Shown here: positions 44,736-55,861 of the stretch, one piece after another
Position numbering within the stretch: position 1 is the stretch's first letter
How the letters are laid out: each line of letters starts with the position of its first letter
Source: Patella vulgata
Taxonomy: Eukaryota > Mollusca > Gastropoda > Patellidae
Direction of reading: 5' to 3'
DNA: 64,000 nt
NCBI RefSeq assembly: GCF_932274485.2
Contig: NC_065884.2
Span: forward strand, 33,499,540-33,563,539
The notes under the pieces: generated by a model
What the model was told of the DNA's origin: nothing
What the model saw: only the letters and a program-made list of their open reading frames with translations
The model's database searches: none
Made by a program: the position numbers and the translations under genes

Positions 44736-45458
44736 ACAATCGTGCTCACATGTGGAACCACCACAGGCTGCTCTTGTGCTTGTGGTGCCGCTTGCCGAAA
44801 TCGTTGTAGCTGAAATCGCGAAAGTGCATCAGCTATAACATTTGAATTGCCTGGCACAAACGAAAATATAATATTGATTTTTCCACTTAGCACAGTATAG
44901 GTGCCACTGATTAGGAATAATAGGAACCTGTTTGAATGCATCAGACATATCAGTTTTACATAAAATAGTATACTTCCTGAATAGTCTAATTTTCTCAATA
45001 GCGTCATCTAATTTCACATACTTCAAAGAGCACAATTCTTTCTCTATCAAGTCATTTATGCTATCAACATTGCTCCCTTCGTGAGGTGAAGACAAATCAA
45101 GAATCAAACGTTTCTTTCCTGAATATTTCCCGGTTACCAGGCCTAAGGGACTGACCCTATAATGATCAAAAGGTAAGTGGGAAAAAGGACCTTTAATAAA
45201 ACCCTTTTCAACTTCTGATTTAATAAGCTCATCAACTATTTGAGGATTATCTCTAGCTGACTTTAAATTTTTACATTCAAATGTATCTGAAACAGAGTCT
45301 TTAACTAATGTATCGAAACCGTTCCTTAATCCTGAACATAAATAATTAACAAATTGTCTATCAGGATGATTTGCTAATTCAAATTCAAGTCTTTGTATAT
45401 TGACAGGTGTGCTCGCTTTAAATTCGAACTATCAAAATTTTTTATCTTGTCTTTTGGT

Positions 45459-46860
45459 CTAATTTTCAATAAATTTCTCTCTAGTTGGACATGAACTTAG
45501 TATGTGACTATTGCTTAGGCAATGATAGCAACAATGTTCTCTGTTACAATTTTCCTGTTTACAACCTTGGTTATTATGATTATTACAAATTTGTCTTCCG
45601 TCCTTCAACTTGATGGGACGATTGTACTTGTCACTTGAAGAAAGCCCTGAAACCACTTGAGGTACATGTAACTGTAAGCGTCTATATGGAAAGTTTCTCT
45701 GTTGAACATAACTATGTCCATGTAATTCAGTTTTCAGGGAGCACATATGTGTTGCATGTGAAGTTGATTGACATATATTACATGAGTTAACATGTGCCCC
45801 TGCTACAAATCTTCTTAACAGATCAGGATCTCCTGAAGCCCAATTTATCAAAATGTTGTGTTGCATAAGTGCATTGGCACATTTGATAGTAAATAACTTG
45901 TGGTATTCATAGAACTTGTCTGGCCAGATATTGTAGGTTTCTATGATGTGTGACAAGTACAAATCTAACTCAGAATTCCTATGTGGGAATGCATCCGGGG
46001 AACACATAATACGCTTATACCGATTAAAAGCAATTATAAATTCTCCAATTGACAAATTTCTTGTAAGTCTTTTGTCTAACTTTTGATCCTTCTCACTAGT
46101 AGGCAGATAATAGTGAGGGATCAAAAGTAAATTAAGGTTAATGTTCTCACCCCTGACAATCTTGTATTTCTGGTGAAACCATATCAATATATTCTAAATC
46201 GGCAGCATTCCTCCTATCTGGCATAGTATTAGTACATCTACCAGGAGTAGGAGTAATTATTGATGAAGTACCGGTGTTATCCAGATGGTCTGCATGATCA
46301 TTATTGTGAGATTTCTCAACATCAATGGAACGATAAGCACTTTGAGTTTGACTATCCACAGATTGTTTGAATTTATGTAAAACGTCACTTAGAGTCTTCA
46401 CTACGTCTGTGATGGCACTTTGGCTGTTTCGATTGTAAACTAGGTCCACTGAATTCGTAAAACTTCCCTCGTGAAACGCATTGTTGCTAATGCTAGTGTC
46501 GGTCATATTTGTTATGGTTTGGCGAGCTCTTCCGGTGCTAGCACGTGACCTTGAACTGATTCCAGGTGACCTAGATCTATCTCTGTATCTTGCTGTAGAC
46601 CAAAAACTGTTGTCGCCGCTTAAAGGCAAAACAGAACTAGAAGACGAAGTTGCTGAACGGGACCTCGTTCCTGTCGCCATGTTTCTCGCAGTCGCGGCAA
46701 TACTTGCAGAATTCGTCAGGCGAAAAAGTACCGACAGCAAACTGTAGATAAAAAAGACGCCGTCGACATCTCTTGAATGCGATTCCACCCGACCCGGTTG
46801 GAATTGGGTGCTATTGATAGTAAAGGCACGTAAGCTTGAAATATTTCTTGCCGAATACAT
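45459..46860 (-). pseudogene. Gag-like region of the DIRS-type fossil
   Basis: The N-terminal part is Ser/Arg-rich (SRSATSSSSS, RYRDRSRSPG) and the C-terminal part holds paired Cys/His motifs (NICQSTSHATHMC, CCYHCLSNSHILSSC) expected for nucleic-acid binding. It is spread over overlapping frames; the first open frame begins at 46860 on the minus strand. Confidence 0.65.
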
Positions 46861-46982
46861 ATAGCATGACTTAGCCTACGCGCTGTTTTCTAGAAAGAGG
46901 CAGATTCGAAAAAGAGGCAGATGAGGTCACGTGGCATAGGTCATGACATGTGAACGAGTTTGTGTCAGTGCATAAACCAGAC

Positions 46983-48283
46983 TTATTTACATAATCCCCC
47001 ATTACTTATATTTCTGTGCCAGAAGTAAACAACGTAACTTCCTGAATTATGGCCCCTGATTATCCGAAAAATCCCCTTTTTATACGCCCATATTTTCATG
47101 TGGATGTATATTGTCGTCGCCCCAGTTTGTCTGTCCGTCCGTCTGTCTGTCCACAATTTGTTTGTGGACACTCTACAGGTCACAATTTTTATATAATTTC
47201 AACGAAACTTGAAATATAGCTTTATCTCCCTGAGATCTCGGTTCCTTTCGATATTGGCATGTATCAGACCATAACTTCACGGATTATAGCCCCTGATTGT
47301 ACGAAAAATCGCGTTTTTAGCTTGTGGACACTCTAGAGGTCACAATTTTGATCCGATTTCTATATTCGCGCATATCGGATTGTAACTTCCTGAATTATGG
47401 GCCCTGATTGTACGAAAAATCGCATTTTTGACTTGTGGTCCCTATAGAGGTCATAATTTTTATCCGATTTAAAAAAACGTATTATTATAATACCGTTAAA
47501 CCCTAAGGACGGTTGAGTTTGAATTTCGTGAAAATCAGCCCAAAACTGACAGACAAAATGGCCGTCGTTCGTTCTCAAATAGCGTAAAAATATGGTATAT
47601 CAAGGATGTGGACCCTATAGAGGTCATAATTTTTATCCGATTTAAAAAAACCTGTTAATATATCACCGTTACACCATAAGGACGGCTGATTTTTAATTTC
47701 GTGAAAATCGGCCCAAAACTGACAGACAAAATGGCCGCCGTTCGTTCTCAAATAGCTTAAAAATATGGTATATCAAGGTTGTGGACCCTATAGAGGTCAC
47801 AATTTTTATCCGATTTTGTTGAAACTTGAAATGTAAGTTTATAACCCAAAGATCTCGGTTCCTTTCGATATTCCTGAATAATGGCCCCTGATTGTACGAA
47901 AAATCACGTTTTTAGCTTGTGGACATTATAGAGGTCATAATTATTATCCGATTTAAAAAATCATATTATTATATCACCGTTACACCCTAAGGACGACTGA
48001 GTTTGAATTTCGTGAAAATGGCTGCCCCTCGTTCTCAAATTGCGTAAAAATATGGTATATCAAAGTTGTGGACCCTATAGAGGTCACAATTTTTATCCGA
48101 TTTTGTTGAAACTTGAAATGTAAGATTATAGCTCACAGATCTTGGTTCCTTTCAATATTTGCGCATATCGAATTGTAATTTCCTGAATTATGGCCCTTGA
48201 TTGTACAAAAAATCACTTTCGTTTTAGCTTGTTTTCTATCCATCTCTCGAAAATGTGGGCGTATCCTGCCTGGCAGCCGCTGG
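46983..48283 (+). mobile_element. Family A element, complete, with a shared 5' flank
   Basis: The left end ATACGCCCATATTTTCATGTG then GATGTATATTGTCG and a CTGTCCGTCC tract begin at about 47078. Roughly seven alternating monomers follow and the right end GTGGGCGTATCC with CTGCCTGGCAG closes at 48283. The preceding 90 bp (ATTTCTGTGCCAGAAGTAAA, then a partial A monomer) is also found before the A element at 57293. Confidence 0.8.
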
Positions 48284-48458
48284 TTGGTGTATAATTTTGT
48301 TTCCGGAGCATATCTCATAAACCATTCAAGATATCGTTTTGAAACTTTGTACAGACATCTACCAATTACAGTAGTTGTGCCTTTTGCTATTTAGGAATTT
48401 CTAGGATTGATATTTTGTGTGTTTCCATGGAAACAAATTTTACTTAGTTTTTAGTGTA
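48284..48458 (+). repeat. Family F array, 167-bp unit, left remnant
   Basis: One monomer (TTTTGTTTCCGGAGCATATC, TGTTTCCATGGAAACAAA) of the same array that resumes at 54636. The array is split by the 6.2-kb pogo-like element. Confidence 0.85.
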
Positions 48459-48599
48459 TACCGTATTTTTCGGTGTATAAGGCGCAATTTTTTTACCAGG
48501 TATTTTATTTTCTAGAAGGGGAGCAAATCTTGGCTTTTCTGTGTGTCAACATCGAGGTCTGAAGTTGATCATATCGACAACAGCAATAAAGATGGCGGC

Positions 48600-49100
48600 C
48601 ATTTCCCATACCGAAATCCCGTATACCGTTAGTCATAGACGACAGTGGCAACAATATGGGTCAATAGCGGTTTAGTGTTATTAAAATATCTGCAAAGATA
48701 TCGTAAATAATTAGATGACATATTTTTCTGCTATTCCGACATTCCGATGTCGTCATTTTTCGTGGAATAAATATGGCGGCCATTTAAGATACGGTATCGG
48801 CTTTTCCGTATACCGTTAGTCATATTTCTATTATTCCGGCTTTTCCGTATACCGTTAGTCATAAACGACAGTGCTAACAATATCTGCAAAATTCTCGTTA
48901 ATATTTCTATTATTCCTGCGTATTTGATGACATATATTTCTGCTAATCCGTTTACCGGTACAGTTAGCCACTGTCGGCAATCCAAACAGTGTGTCGTCAA
49001 CGGTGATATCAGTCAAGTTGACGAAAAGGCGGGGCTTACGACAGATAAAGAGTTTTCATTGGCTATTAGAAGGGTAATTTCCATTGAGCACACGCTCATT
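48600..49100. repeat. Short diverged repeats inside the pogo-like element
   Basis: CTTTTCCGTATACCGTTAGTCAT-type phrases recur three times (near 48629, 48809 and 48844) with ATGGCGGCCATTT nearby (48592, 48774) and GATGACATAT (48715, 48927). It reads like a subterminal repeat region, where transposase-binding sites are often found. Confidence 0.5.
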
Positions 49101-49438
49101 ATACCATAGGCTATGAGTATTGTCTGTTACAATGACAGCGTTAATGGGCGGGATTACAGTTAAACTGGCAGAATATATCGAAGAACAGAACAAATTTAAG
49201 CCATCGACTAAAATATATTTTAATGACATAAAAAATTAACACAAGTATAATAAAAACATATAATAAAAACAAACAGGTTCACCAGTATAGCACAGCATAG
49301 TTATAGGCACAGTATGGATATAATAAAATATGGATATAAGAAAAACAAAACATACAGCTTCTTCGGTTTATAGCACGGCACAGTTTTAGACACGGTATAG
49401 ATTTGAGATATCACTTTTTGTTTTATTTTAAAGTTATT

Positions 49439-49765
49439 TTATATTGATATCTGCTTTGATAAAACCATTAAATTCTTCTTCTTCGTCCTCTTCCTCAAAA
49501 ATACGAAGAATGTTGGCATCTTCAAGTCCTGGTACTTTTTCGTCTGTGTAATGTCGATGTCATCTTGAGTGTTGTCGTCGTCATCTTCTTCCACCACCTT
49601 TCTTCTTTTATTTGCTGGCTCCTTTTCTACCATTTCATCCCATAACATGTCATCTTCTGTCCCATCCATAGCATTTGATATGCAGCATTTCTTAAAGGAT
49701 TTAATAATGATTTCTGGATTGATCGACTTCCACGCCTCTAGTATCCAAGTGCATATAACGTTTAA
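49439..49765 (-). pseudogene. C-terminal piece of a pogo/Tigger-type transposase
   Basis: Minus-strand reading gives CTWILEAWKSINPEIIIKSF then KKCCISNAMDGTEDDMLWDE and an acidic tail (EEDDDDNTQDD). The pattern W..AW ... I.KSFKKCGISNALDGTEDD is a well-known signature of the end of pogo/Tigger (CENP-B-like) DDE transposases. The upstream catalytic part is missing, displaced by the LINE junction at about 49766. The element's own left terminus lies about 1 kb downstream in the same orientation. Confidence 0.7.
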
Positions 49766-49849
49766 TTCGGGTTATCGTCTGGCGCCCCCTTTCGTATACG
49801 AATGTTCATCGCCTGCCATCCAGTCGGACCACATCTGTCTGAGTTAGTC

Positions 49850-51807
49850 TGGCCGTATCACTTTTTGGTGGGGTCCCCGACTCTTTTGAACCTCGAGATT
49901 TCGTTAAAGGCTGGACACCTTTCACCCAATCAGCTTAGTTTGGCCCAATGCCCCAGGGTCAGCTTCTTCCTTCGGAGTGACAGAGGGAGGTCGCCAACAT
50001 CCTGTAGTAACGACTTTGTATTGTATCGTGTCCAACTTGCTTAGTGTAACGGGTCTTGCATTTAAGAAAGCCATGCAGCCGTAATCTAATACAGGACGTA
50101 TTAGAGAACGGTAGATCATCATGAGGGCAACTCGGCTTGCTCCCCATTCACGTCCCGTTATTTTCCTCATAAGGTTCAGGATGCGCTGAGTACGTGTTAC
50201 TACATATTTGATGTGCGGTCTCCATGTCTTTTCCTATCAAAGATTACACCAAGGAACTTGGTTTCGTCTTTGAATTCTATGTACTGACCATTGAGCTGCA
50301 GGGACATCCGGGAAACCTCGGGATCCCTGCATACTAGCATACCTACAGTTTTCGGTGACGAGATCTGAAATCCCCAATCATTTGCCCAAGAGGTGAACCC
50401 GTCCAAGGCTCCTTGCATGCGTTTCTGAACCTGCGAATATAGACTACCCTTGGTCCATAGGGTGCTATCGTCCGCAAACGTAGCAAGCGAAATATCTTTT
50501 CCGAGATATTCTTTGATATCATTCACCATAATATTGAACAATGTTGGGCTTATAACGGAACCCTGGGGAGTTCCGTTATCCAGTCCGGTCTCTTTACTGA
50601 GGTATTTGCCGATTGTAACCCTGATTTGTCTGTCTAAGACAAAACTCTTGATCCAGTTGTACATGTTACCATGCACGCCTACCAAGGACAGTTTGTGTAA
50701 CAGTCCTTCTGTCCAGACAAGATCGAAGGCCTTTGACAGATCAACAAAGATGACACAGAGGTAGGATCCGCCTCTCGTGGCTGTCACCATGGCATGCTGA
50801 AGTCTGGCAATGTGATCGAATGTCGAGCGGCCTCGGCGGAAGCCGCTCTGGTTCTTGTCTAGCAGCTGGTTACTCTCTAGGTAGTATGTTAACCTATCGT
50901 TCACCAGGGTTTCAAGAGTTTTGCAAAGCGTAGACGTGAGGCTTACCGGGCGATAAGACTCCGTTTCCTTTGGGTTTTTTCCCACCTTAGGGATTGCAAC
51001 CACCGTAGCCGTACGCCACAGACAGGGTATCTCACTTTTCCGCCAAGAGAGGTTTAAGAGGTCAAGGACGATTTTCGAAGCATTTTCGGGCAGATTTTTT
51101 AGCATAGAGTACTTGACCCCGTCCGGCCCCGAGGCGCTGTCTTTTTTAGAAGACAGTGCTTTCTCGTATTCTCTCAGGGAAAAAGGGGCGTTCAGATCTG
51201 AGCGTCCAACAAGTTCTCCGCCTTTCGGCTTAAACTTTTCTTTTTGCGGATCGAAGTCTTTTTTCTTGTTGCTAAATTCGGGCGTAAGGTTGTTATTGCT
51301 ACTCGCCATAGCAAATGTTTTAGCAAGAAGTTCGGCCTTTTCTGCGCAGTTCTGGGCCATTTCTGCTTTGTAACAGAGAGTCGGTGGGCAAGCCGTCCTA
51401 GTCTTTCCATTCATAGCATTAATCTTCTGCCACACCTCTTTAGAGTTTGAATTTGCATTCAGGGACTCACAGTAGGCATGCCAATATTGGGTTTGACACT
51501 GTTTTATGACGTCTCTTGCCGCATACTTTGCTTTTAGGTATGCGGACCACGTGGCCTGAGAGAGGTGGCGTTGGCACTTGCGAAGGCATCTACGACGTTC
51601 TCGTACTGCGACTTGACAAGAATCGGACCACCAAGGTTTTCGAGGCTTAACAGATTTGGAGCTTGACATGGGGATAGAGGCCGTAGCTGCCTCTATTATA
51701 GCACTAGTTACGTTCGTGGCATACTTTTCAGTATCCTCCGTAACCAGTTCCTCTTCCCTCCACTCACGACAGAGTAGATTGAAGATTCCCCAGTTTGCCT
51801 TAGACAT
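49850..51807 (-). pseudogene. LINE ORF2: reverse transcriptase and C-terminal stub
   Basis: Copies LINE RNA into DNA at the nicked target. The 535-codon frame from 51807 carries the finger/palm blocks SGPDGVKYSMLKNLP, VAIPKVGKNPKE, YRPVSLTSTLCK, NQSGFRRGRSTFDH, VDLSKAFDLVWTEGL, NGTPQGSVISPTLFNI and the catalytic FADDSTLW, then KFLGVIFDRK. A frameshift at about 50232 moves the thumb region to another frame (LMRKITGREWGASRVALMMI, SLIRPVLDYGCMAF, 50170-49922). A further shift near 50030 precedes LRRKKLTLGHWAKLS. Motifs fit the I/Jockey superfamily; the exact clade is uncertain. Confidence 0.85.
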
Positions 51808-52510
51808 TATCCAGCTGTATCGTCCCGATGTGGCGACTTGCTAAGAGTGATCGTTATCGCCATATGATCACTGCCAAGCGTTTCGTCACACCTTGTGGTC
51901 CAGTCGCAGTAACTTGCAATGGGTGAGGATGCCAACGTTAAGTCTAGATGAGATGGGTTGCAGCCCGGCCTAAAGTAGGTTGGGCTGCCGTCATTCAGGA
52001 CGCAGAGTCCGTTGTCTTCGATAAAGCTGTGCAGAACACTGCCTCTACGATCAGTTTTCGATGAGCCCCACAGAGCGTGGTGCGCATTGAAATCCCCGCA
52101 AATCAAAATACGATTGTATTTGATTTGATCGTACAGGTTCTGAAATCCGTTATCTACTACCCTTTGTGGGGGTGAGTAGATATTTATCACTGCTAATCTA
52201 GAGCCGTCTGCCATATGGATTACTGCGCCCTGTCCTTCCAACTCCGTTACATTGAGCGGTAGCTCCTCGTGAGCCACGCCTACTCTAATGTACATAGCTA
52301 GACCACCTTCTCCGCCTTTAGTGACGCCAGGTCGATCTGACCTTAGACATGTGTACCCAGGAAATTTACGTCGCCGTTATTCGGACCTAGTTTCGTTTCT
52401 TGTAAACACAAGACGTCATAGGACCCTTTGCCAAGATGGTGACGTAGTTCGGTCGCCCTGGCCCGAATGCCATTTAGATTAAGTTGAAGTACCGTAAGCT
52501 TACCCTCCAT
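51807..52510 (-). pseudogene. LINE ORF2: apurinic/apyrimidinic endonuclease domain
   Basis: The ATG at 52508-52510 starts MEGKLTVLQLNLNGIRARAT and LCLQETKLG, the N-terminal motifs of the endonuclease. A frameshift near 52370 leads to FPGYTCLRSDRPGVTKGGEG and on to ICGDFNAHHALWGSSKTDRR, DLTLASSP and LGSDHMAITI, the catalytic Asp/His motifs. It joins the reverse transcriptase frame at 51807 with another small shift (TAATG overlap). The domain nicks target DNA to prime reverse transcription. Confidence 0.8.
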
Positions 52511-52553
52511 TTAAGAGCCGGAGAGATACACTCGGTGACTCCAACAGTCTAAA

Positions 52554-53440
52554 TTAGCAGTCCTCACCCTGAATATTGACAATAGCCTCAACATGTTGAG
52601 GTTTGCCTGATGGGAGGACCCCCTTGGGGGATGACGTCACCGTCATTTGGAACCGCTTTCGGGCCAGTTCCGATCGCTCCACATCGTTCGTACTCCGACT
52701 CCGGTGTCGTAGTGCTTTTCTGGGTGTGCTGACTTCTGGGGATTTGGCCGAATCGGAGTCGCCCTCATCCTCAGATGTCATTTTGCGCTTGAGTGGGGTA
52801 TTCCTACTCACGGACTTTTTCGGGCCTTGGGTAAGGTTCTGAACATACTTTGCCATGGTTTGAGACAAGGCAGCAACTAGGTCGTTATTGTCGGTGCTGC
52901 CTTTCGTGGATAACAAAGCCTTTTTCGTTTCTAAACTGGGGAACGAATCCTCCCACAGCTTTGGGTACTTTGGCGGTCACCGGGGGAGCCAGTGGAGCCT
53001 GTCCTGTTTTCAGGGCAGGTAGTGAAGGTGAAGATGCCGGTATTTTTTCCTGCTCTGACCGGGGGGTCAGGGCAGGGGCCGGGGCTGCTAATCCCGGAGG
53101 CGGTGCCGTTTTAGGGGCAGGGGGCTGCCCTCTTTTCTTCCTGTGCCTTCGTGGCTTTTTTGGCTATACCGCCTTCTTCGTCTCGAGTTCGATCTGACCT
53201 TTCACCTTTACCTCCGCTTCCCGGTAGCCGATCCCCTCTTTTGCTTTGATTTTTAATGCCCGGCTCGCCAGGACGATTTTTGGGCAGTCTCTAGAATTTG
53301 CCATGTGCTCACCCTGGCAATTCCTGCACCTAATTTTCGTACTGATGGAATGTTCACTGGTGTTTTATATACATCGGGGTGTTTTCTTTGAGCAAGACTG
53401 TCTTTTAGTAACCGTTTTAAGTTACCGACGGTTTTCATTC
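52554..53440 (-). pseudogene. LINE ORF1, gag-like RNA-binding protein, broken
   Basis: The segment near 53330-53230 reads RCRNCQGEHMANSRDCPK, a CCHC-type zinc knuckle typical of I/Jockey ORF1. A proline/alanine-rich stretch follows (PPAPKTAPPPGLAAPAPAL) and then the last open frame 52916-52554, rich in Ser/Lys/Arg (RKALRHRSRSTNDVE). Frame changes between the parts show it is not functional. Confidence 0.6.
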
Positions 53441-53470
53441 AACATGGATTCAGTGATTATTTAATTTGTT

Positions 53471-53848
53471 TATCATCAAAACCGATTCATTTATCACAGA
53501 CAATTACTCACGAATTTAACACGATGTAATAGACGGCCATGTTTGTTGTGGGCGGGACTTGAATGACAATTTCACTACCGTACGAGCAACAGAATTACAG
53601 CTGAAAGTTATGCAATAATGCAATTGCGTGTTATAATTAATATAAACAAATGTAACAAAAGCAATTTATTTCATAAAGAAATATAATTATATAAAGCTTG
53701 ATACGGCTAAATATCGGTAATTATTATAACTGTAAACAATAGAGTTTGACCTAGTTACTGGAGATCGCAGGTGGATTTGAGTCACATATGCTATGGCACG
53801 AGTTTCACACGCACTGGGAAATGGTGCGCCTAAACCACGCATATTTTT
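53471..53848. other. Non-coding part of the pogo-like element
   Basis: Sequence between the LINE 5' side and the D element, presumably the transposase-proximal 5' non-coding part of the pogo-like element. No motif recognised. Confidence 0.4.
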
Positions 53849-54561
53849 TTGTCCCCCGCCTTTCGAAGAAAGCAGGGGACTATTAAAATGGGTTCGTCCG
53901 TCTGTCTGTCCGTCTGTCTGTCCGTCTGTCCGTCCGTCTGTCTGTCCGTCACACTTTTTGGGACACAATAACTCTCTTCCTAATTGAGCTAGAATGTTCA
54001 AACTTGGTGTATGTGTTTATTAGGTCAATGCCTTGATGGAGTTCGAAGATGAGCATTTTCCGCTTAGGGTAAGCAGAGATAAGCAATTTGATTGGTTGAT
54101 GCTTTGGGACACGATAACTCTCTTCCTAATTGGGCTAGAATGTTCAAACTTGGTGTATGTGTTGATTAGGTCAATGCCTTGATGGAGTTCGAAGATGAGC
54201 ATTTTCCGCTTAGGGTAAGCAGAGATAAGCAATTTGATTGGTTGATGCTTTGGGACACGATAACTTTAGTTCTAATTAAGTGAGATTGATGAAACTTGGT
54301 GTATAGTTTCATTACAGTAATACCTTGACTAAGTTTGATAATGAGCATTTTCTGCTCAGGGTAAGCAGAGCGATACGCAATTTGATTGGTCGAGACTTTG
54401 GAAAACAATAACTCTCCTACTTTGATTGTTAGACTATAAGTAAAGATATACTGTTTGATTGTTCAATACTTTGTAAAAGATAATTTGTGATAAATTTATA
54501 TGTGTCCTCTAATTATTTTCCTATTTCGGCGGGGGACATCAGCCTCACTGTTGGCTTGTTT
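53849..54561 (+). mobile_element. Family D element, short complete copy
   Basis: The left hairpin GTCCCCCGCCTTTC/GAAAGCAGGGGAC, a short CCGTCTGT tract, four monomers and the right end GGCGGGGGACATCAGCC with GTTGGCTTGTTT. The first 300 bp are nearly identical to the copy at 39757, so the two shared a recent source. The flanks are ATATTTTTTT on the left and TTCCTGAAAC on the right, i.e. insertion in a T-tract. Confidence 0.85.
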
Positions 54562-54635
54562 TTCCTGAAACACCTCTGCCAAAGTCGCCCTGCGCCTTAT
54601 CTACGCATGCGCCTTATACACCGAAAAATACGGTA

Positions 54636-55360
54636 ATTTTGTTTCCGGAGCATATCTCATAAACCGTTCAAGATATCTTTCTGAAACTTTGTACACACAT
54701 CAACCTATTACAGTTGTTGTGCCTTTTGCTATTTAGGAATTTCTGGGATTTATATTTTTTGTGTTTCCATGGAAACAAATTTGACTTAGTTTTTGGTGTA
54801 CAATTTTGTTTCCGGAGCATATCTCAAAAACTGTTCAAGATATCTTTCCAAAACTTTGCATACACTTCAACCTATTACAGTAGTTGTGCTTTTTGCTATT
54901 TAGGAATTTCTGGGATTAATATTTTTTGTGTTTCCATGGAAACAAAATTGACTTAGTTTTTTGTGTATAATTTTGTTTCCGGAGCATATCTCATAAACCA
55001 TTCAATATATCTTTTTGAAACTTTGTACAGACATCTACTCATTACAGTAGTTGTGTCTTTCGCTATTTAGGAATTTCTGGAATTGATATTTTGTGTGTTT
55101 CAATGGAAACAAATTTGACTTAGTTTTTGGTGTACAATTTTGTTTCCAGAGCATATCTCATAAATCGTTCAAGAAATATTCCTGGCACTTATTTTGAATT
55201 TCTCAGATTTGATAATTTGGCTGTTCAAGATACCTTTAAAATAATTTTACCCATTATTTTATTTTCTGATATCCAGCCTTCCGTCCTGATTTTGTTTCTG
55301 GAGCATATTTTATAATGTGTTCAAGAAATCTTTTTGAAACTTTGTACAAACATTAACCTA
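54636..55360 (+). repeat. Family F array, 167-bp unit, four copies and tail
   Basis: GTTTCCGGAGCATATCTCA recurs at 54641, 54808, 54975 and (changed) 55142, exactly 167 bp apart. Each unit has CTATTTAGGAATTTCTGG and TGTTTCCATGGAAACAAA. The last units are more diverged. Whether F is the array of another hairpin-ended element is unknown; its left and right ends were not found. Confidence 0.85.
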
Positions 55361-55861
55361 TTATAGTATTTTATTTTCTGATGTATAAGTTTATTGTTTA
55401 ACATACAGCAGCTGATTGAGGTAGGCAAAGGTTGTTGTGCAAACCTTACAGGGAGTAGCGACCCTGCCTTGTCGACCTACTGTGATCAGAGTATGAATTT
55501 CTGTGAATTGATATTCCATGCGTCAGAATATGAGATTTGTCTAAAGCTCCAGTTCCCTCCACTTGCAAAATATCTCTATTTTCTATGTAGTCATGTCTAA
55601 TTTTTAAAACCAGAGCTTAATGTCATAAATTATCTCAAATCTTCTAGTAAATAGCAATCAGTCATTAGTTTTCAGAAATAGAGAGCAATATCTACTAAAC
55701 AGGGCCACAATATTAGGACCAGTGACACTGTTTGTGAAATCTGATACATTTTTATATTGATTACCAATAGCATAAACAAGTTACTTTTCCTTATTTCTTC
55801 CAAACAAGTGCAAGGGCGCGGGATGTTGATGACTAGTCATCTTGTTTTCGCTTCTGGTCCC
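55361..55861. other. Intron spacer
   Basis: No supported exon; the open frame at 55394-55600 lacks splice sites and family resemblance. Confidence 0.4.

Larger units (their letters stand above)
43700..46950 (-). mobile_element. Fossil DIRS/Ngaro-type tyrosine-recombinase retroelement
   Basis: Read on the minus strand, the parts are in family order: a gag-like region with a cysteine/histidine-rich segment (about 46860 to 45459), reverse transcriptase pieces (about 45430 to 44830), the end of an RNase H domain (about 44890 to 44740), and a tyrosine recombinase (44735 to 43758). This order, with a recombinase instead of an integrase, defines DIRS-type elements. The reverse transcriptase part is shortened and broken in a few places, so the element is not whole. 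The recombinase region looks well kept, suggesting moderate age. Terminal repeats were not resolved. It lies in an intron of the PI3K-like gene, in the opposite orientation. Confidence 0.85.
49766..53470 (-). mobile_element. Non-LTR retrotransposon (LINE), I/Jockey-type, broken
   Basis: On the minus strand ORF1 with a zinc-knuckle region (about 53440-52554) is followed after 44 bp by ORF2, with apurinic endonuclease (52510-51807) and reverse transcriptase (51807 to about 49850). The order and motifs are those of the I/Jockey group. No RNase H was seen, and the 3' end is lost or fused at about 49766. Several frameshifts break ORF2. No poly-A tail or target duplication was identified. Confidence 0.8.
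48461..54633 (-). mobile_element. Pogo-like DNA transposon, 6173 bp, with nested LINE and D element
   Basis: Inverted ends CCGTATTTTTCGGTGTATAA then GGCGCA match over 26 bp at both termini and are flanked by TA (48459-48460 and 54634-54635). The flanks rejoin family F monomer sequence: GTGTA before and ATTTTGTTTCC after, where the intact monomer near 54966 has GTGTATAATTTTG. This confirms a TA insertion. The only own coding part left is a C-terminal piece of transposase at 49439-49765 (minus). A LINE (about 49766-53470) and a family D element (53849-54561) occupy most of the rest. Confidence 0.85.

Noticed and set aside
50450-51450. Plus-strand frames opposite the LINE reverse transcriptase
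   Set aside because: Antisense shadows of a recognised domain.
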